Part shown: positions 12,213 to 13,711 of the stretch, piece after piece
How positions within the stretch are numbered: position 1 is the first letter of the stretch
Layout: each line of letters begins with the position of its first letter
Source: JBMNQI01 sp050944055
GTDB taxonomy: Bacteria > Bacillota > Clostridia > Oscillospirales > Oscillospiraceae
Assembly: GCA_050944055.1 (NCBI GenBank)
Contig: JBMNQI010000058.1
Coordinates: 1 to 13,711, forward strand
Length of the DNA stretch: 13,711 nt
Reading direction: 5' to 3'
Notes under the pieces: generated by a model
Told to the model about the DNA's origin: nothing
Database searches by the model: none
Seen by the model: only the letters and a program-made list of their open reading frames with translations
Made by a program: the position numbers and the translations under genes

Positions 12213-12674
12213 ATGGACAAGCCGTCGATAAAGATCGCCGCGAAAAACAAAAAGGCGTATCACGACTATTTTATAGACGAGAAATTCGAGGCCGGCATTG
12301 AGCTTTTCGGCACCGAGGTTAAATCCATCCGGCAGGGCGCGCTGAACCTCAAGGACTCGTTCTGCACCGTTAAGGACGGGGAGCTTTTCGTCCATGGAAT
12401 GCATATAAGCCCGTATGAAAAGGGCAACATATTTAACCGCGAGCCGCTGCGGCCGCGCCGCCTGCTGATGCATAAGCGGGAGATAATGCGCCTTTTCGGC
12501 CGTATAAAGCAGGACGGATACGCGATTATCCCGCTGTCGGTATACTTTAAGGATTCGCGGGTTAAGCTGGAGCTGGGGCTTGCGCGCGGCAAAAAGCTTT
12601 ACGATAAGCGCGAAGCCGCCGCAAAGCGAGACGCGGGCCGTGAGATGGACAGAGCCATAAAAGAGAGGAACTGA
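12213..12674 (+). CDS. smpB: SsrA-binding protein SmpB
   Basis: 153 residues, normal for the family. SmpB binds the tRNA-like end of tmRNA and brings it to stalled ribosomes, its C-terminal tail filling the empty mRNA channel. Family marks: IKIAAKNKKAYHDYFI at the start, FEAGIELFGTEVKSIRQGALNLKDSF, ELFVHGMHISPYEKGN and the basic tail GKKLYDKREAAAKRD. GGAGG lies 11 bases before the ATG, with GAGAGG closer. It is driven by the promoter at 12115 and runs on to the cyclophilin gene; its RNA partner, ssrA, is only 620 bases downstream. Confidence 0.97.
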   Translation: MDKPSIKIAAKNKKAYHDYFIDEKFEAGIELFGTEVKSIRQGALNLKDSFCTVKDGELFVHGMHISPYEKGNIFNREPLRPRRLLMHKREIMRLFGRIKQDGYAIIPLSVYFKDSRVKLELGLARGKKLYDKREAAAKRDAGREMDRAIKERN

Positions 12675-12733
12675 GCGTCCGCCGCAGGACGTACGCCCTG
12701 CGCCGCAGGACAGCGAATGAGGAGGAATTATAT

Positions 12734-13252
12734 ATGCCCAACCCTATCGTAACATTTACCATGGAGGACGGTTCAGCCTTTAAAGCGGAGCTGTACCCCG
12801 AAATCGCGCCGAACACCGTGGCGAACTTTATCTCGCTTGTCAACAGGGGATTTTATGACGGCCTGATTTTCCACAGGGTTATACCCGGCTTCATGATCCA
12901 GGGAGGCTGCCCGCAGGGCAGCGGTATGGGCGGCCCCGGCTACTGCATACGCGGCGAGTTCAGCGGCAACGGTTTTAGAAACGGGCTTAAGCATACAGAG
13001 GGCGTCCTGTCAATGGCGCGCGCCATGCATCCCGATTCAGCGGGGAGCCAGTTTTTCATAATGGTCGACGCCGCGCCCCATCTGGACGGCTCATACGCAG
13101 CTTTCGGCAAAGTCACGGAGGGTATGGACGCCGTTCACAGGATCGAGCATGTCCGTACCGATATGAACGACAGGCCTGTTAAGGAACAGAAGATTAAATC
13201 TGTGGTTGCGGAGACCTTCGGCGTTGATTTTCCCGAGCCGGAGACAAAATAG
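12734..13252 (+). CDS. ppiB: Peptidyl-prolyl cis-trans isomerase, cyclophilin type
   Basis: 172 residues without signal peptide, so cytosolic. Cyclophilins speed up proline isomerisation during folding. The active site is complete: FHRVIPGFMIQGG with Arg48, Phe53 and Gln56, then SQFFIM (Gln106, Phe108), and APHLDG with His116. Tyr121 stands where eukaryotic forms have the cyclosporin-binding Trp, as in other bacterial enzymes of low drug sensitivity. AGGAGG precedes the ATG. The 59-base gap behind smpB carries a short repeat (CGCCGCAGGAC twice) but no terminator, so the two are likely co-transcribed. Confidence 0.95.
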   Translation: MPNPIVTFTMEDGSAFKAELYPEIAPNTVANFISLVNRGFYDGLIFHRVIPGFMIQGGCPQGSGMGGPGYCIRGEFSGNGFRNGLKHTEGVLSMARAMHPDSAGSQFFIMVDAAPHLDGSYAAFGKVTEGMDAVHRIEHVRTDMNDRPVKEQKIKSVVAETFGVDFPEPETK

Positions 13253-13296
13253 GAATATAATATTTGAAATAGGCCAAAATACTTCCATCAATATAT

Positions 13297-13657
13297 GGGG
13301 GCGTACAGGTTTCGACGGGGGTGTGGAGGCAGGAATAGCGGGCAGAGGCGCCTAACCTCTATAAAATGGGTATCTTTATAAATTAAAGAACAACAACGAA
13401 TTAGCTTACGCTGCCTAATTAAATAGGTAGCCGTCTCCCCCGGAAGGACCACGAGCCGGGAGCGGGGCGTCGTTTAGTGGTGCCCGTGAGCGCGCAAAGC
13501 TTTGAGCGCGCCACGCATAATGAAGCTACCAGAGCGGTTGGCGTGACGGCTTGCCGCCGCCGATGGGAAAAGGCTCTGCCGAAATAACCGTCTGCGCCCG
13601 GAGAGGTTTCTGTCAAAGTGCTTTCGGACGCGGGTTCGATTCCCGCCGCCTCCACCA
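13297..13657 (+). ncRNA. ssrA: Transfer-messenger RNA (tmRNA)
   Basis: 361 bases, one-piece tmRNA. The 5' end GGGGGCGTACAGGTTTCGAC and the 3' end CGGGTTCGATTCCCG-CCGCCTCCACCA form the tRNA-like acceptor (GGGGGCG with CGCCTCC, one G-T pair), T-arm and encoded CCA. The tag frame lies at 13386-13418 and ends in two-stop context: AAG AAC AAC AAC GAA TTA GCT TAC GCT GCC TAA, giving KNNNELAYAA, a degradation tag with the usual AA end; the exact resume codon is uncertain. GC-rich pseudoknot stems follow. It frees stalled ribosomes together with SmpB, encoded just upstream. Confidence 0.97.
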
Positions 13658-13662
13658 AATAA

Positions 13663-13702
13663 GACAGCAGATATTGATAGAAATATCTGCTGTTCTTTTT
13701 TT
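13663..13702 (+). terminator. Intrinsic terminator of ssrA
   Basis: ACAGCAGATATT (13664-13675) pairs perfectly with AATATCTGCTGT (13682-13693), loop of six, followed by CTTTTTTT. It is intact right behind the tmRNA, so no island is inserted at this often-used site. Confidence 0.92.
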
Positions 13703-13711
13703 ACCTAAAAT

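Noticed and set aside
13419..13658. Minus-strand frame of 79 codons
   Set aside because: It lies wholly antisense to the tmRNA, a well-known false gene.

Overview
The window looks like the chromosome of a spore-forming, meso-diaminopimelate-type clostridium (Firmicutes, probably an Oscillospirales-like gut anaerobe). This rests on the gene families (MobV relaxase of gut Firmicutes, DUF4367-type anti-sigma, clostridial second-type MurE, short MecA, SmpB, tmRNA), strong Shine-Dalgarno sites and a mother-cell-sigma-like promoter. Exact taxonomy cannot be read from the sequence alone.

The window has two parts. Positions 1 to about 7000 are AT-richer accessory DNA. It opens inside the 3' part of a MobV/Pre relaxase gene. 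Next comes an ECF sigma factor gene, a membrane anti-sigma-like protein with a DUF4367-type domain, two secreted proteins, a membrane-anchored protein and a lipoprotein. Two near-identical promoter-like sites (TGTGAC, 15 bases, C/TGACAT) lie before the anti-sigma gene and before the second secreted-protein gene. They are the best candidates for sites read by the local sigma factor, and together they define a compact envelope or secretion regulon riding on mobile DNA. This is the strongest candidate for an undescribed system here.

Positions 6030-7000 form a scar zone. It holds a 48-base-period direct repeat, the 3' half of a tRNA-Gln(CTG) gene, a second degenerate copy of the same tRNA end about 650 bases on (each copy followed by its own terminator), a broken S-layer-homology fragment on the minus strand and an unidentified coding fragment. 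This fits the right end of one or two islands integrated at a tRNA-Gln gene, with the intact tRNA predicted to lie to the left of the window.

Positions 7000-13711 are visibly GC-richer housekeeping DNA. A small two-helix membrane protein is read leftward. Then follow a trans-sulfuration PLP enzyme, dapF (overlapping its stop codon) and a MurE ligase: a cell-wall/amino-acid cluster. After murE a 56-codon Pro/Gly/Arg-rich collagen-like gene lies on the minus strand, with its own ribosome site, terminator and a sigma-K-like promoter; it is a likely spore-surface protein. Next come a MecA-type ClpC adaptor, smpB, a cyclophilin and ssrA (tmRNA): trans-translation and protein quality control side by side. 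The window ends just after the tmRNA terminator.
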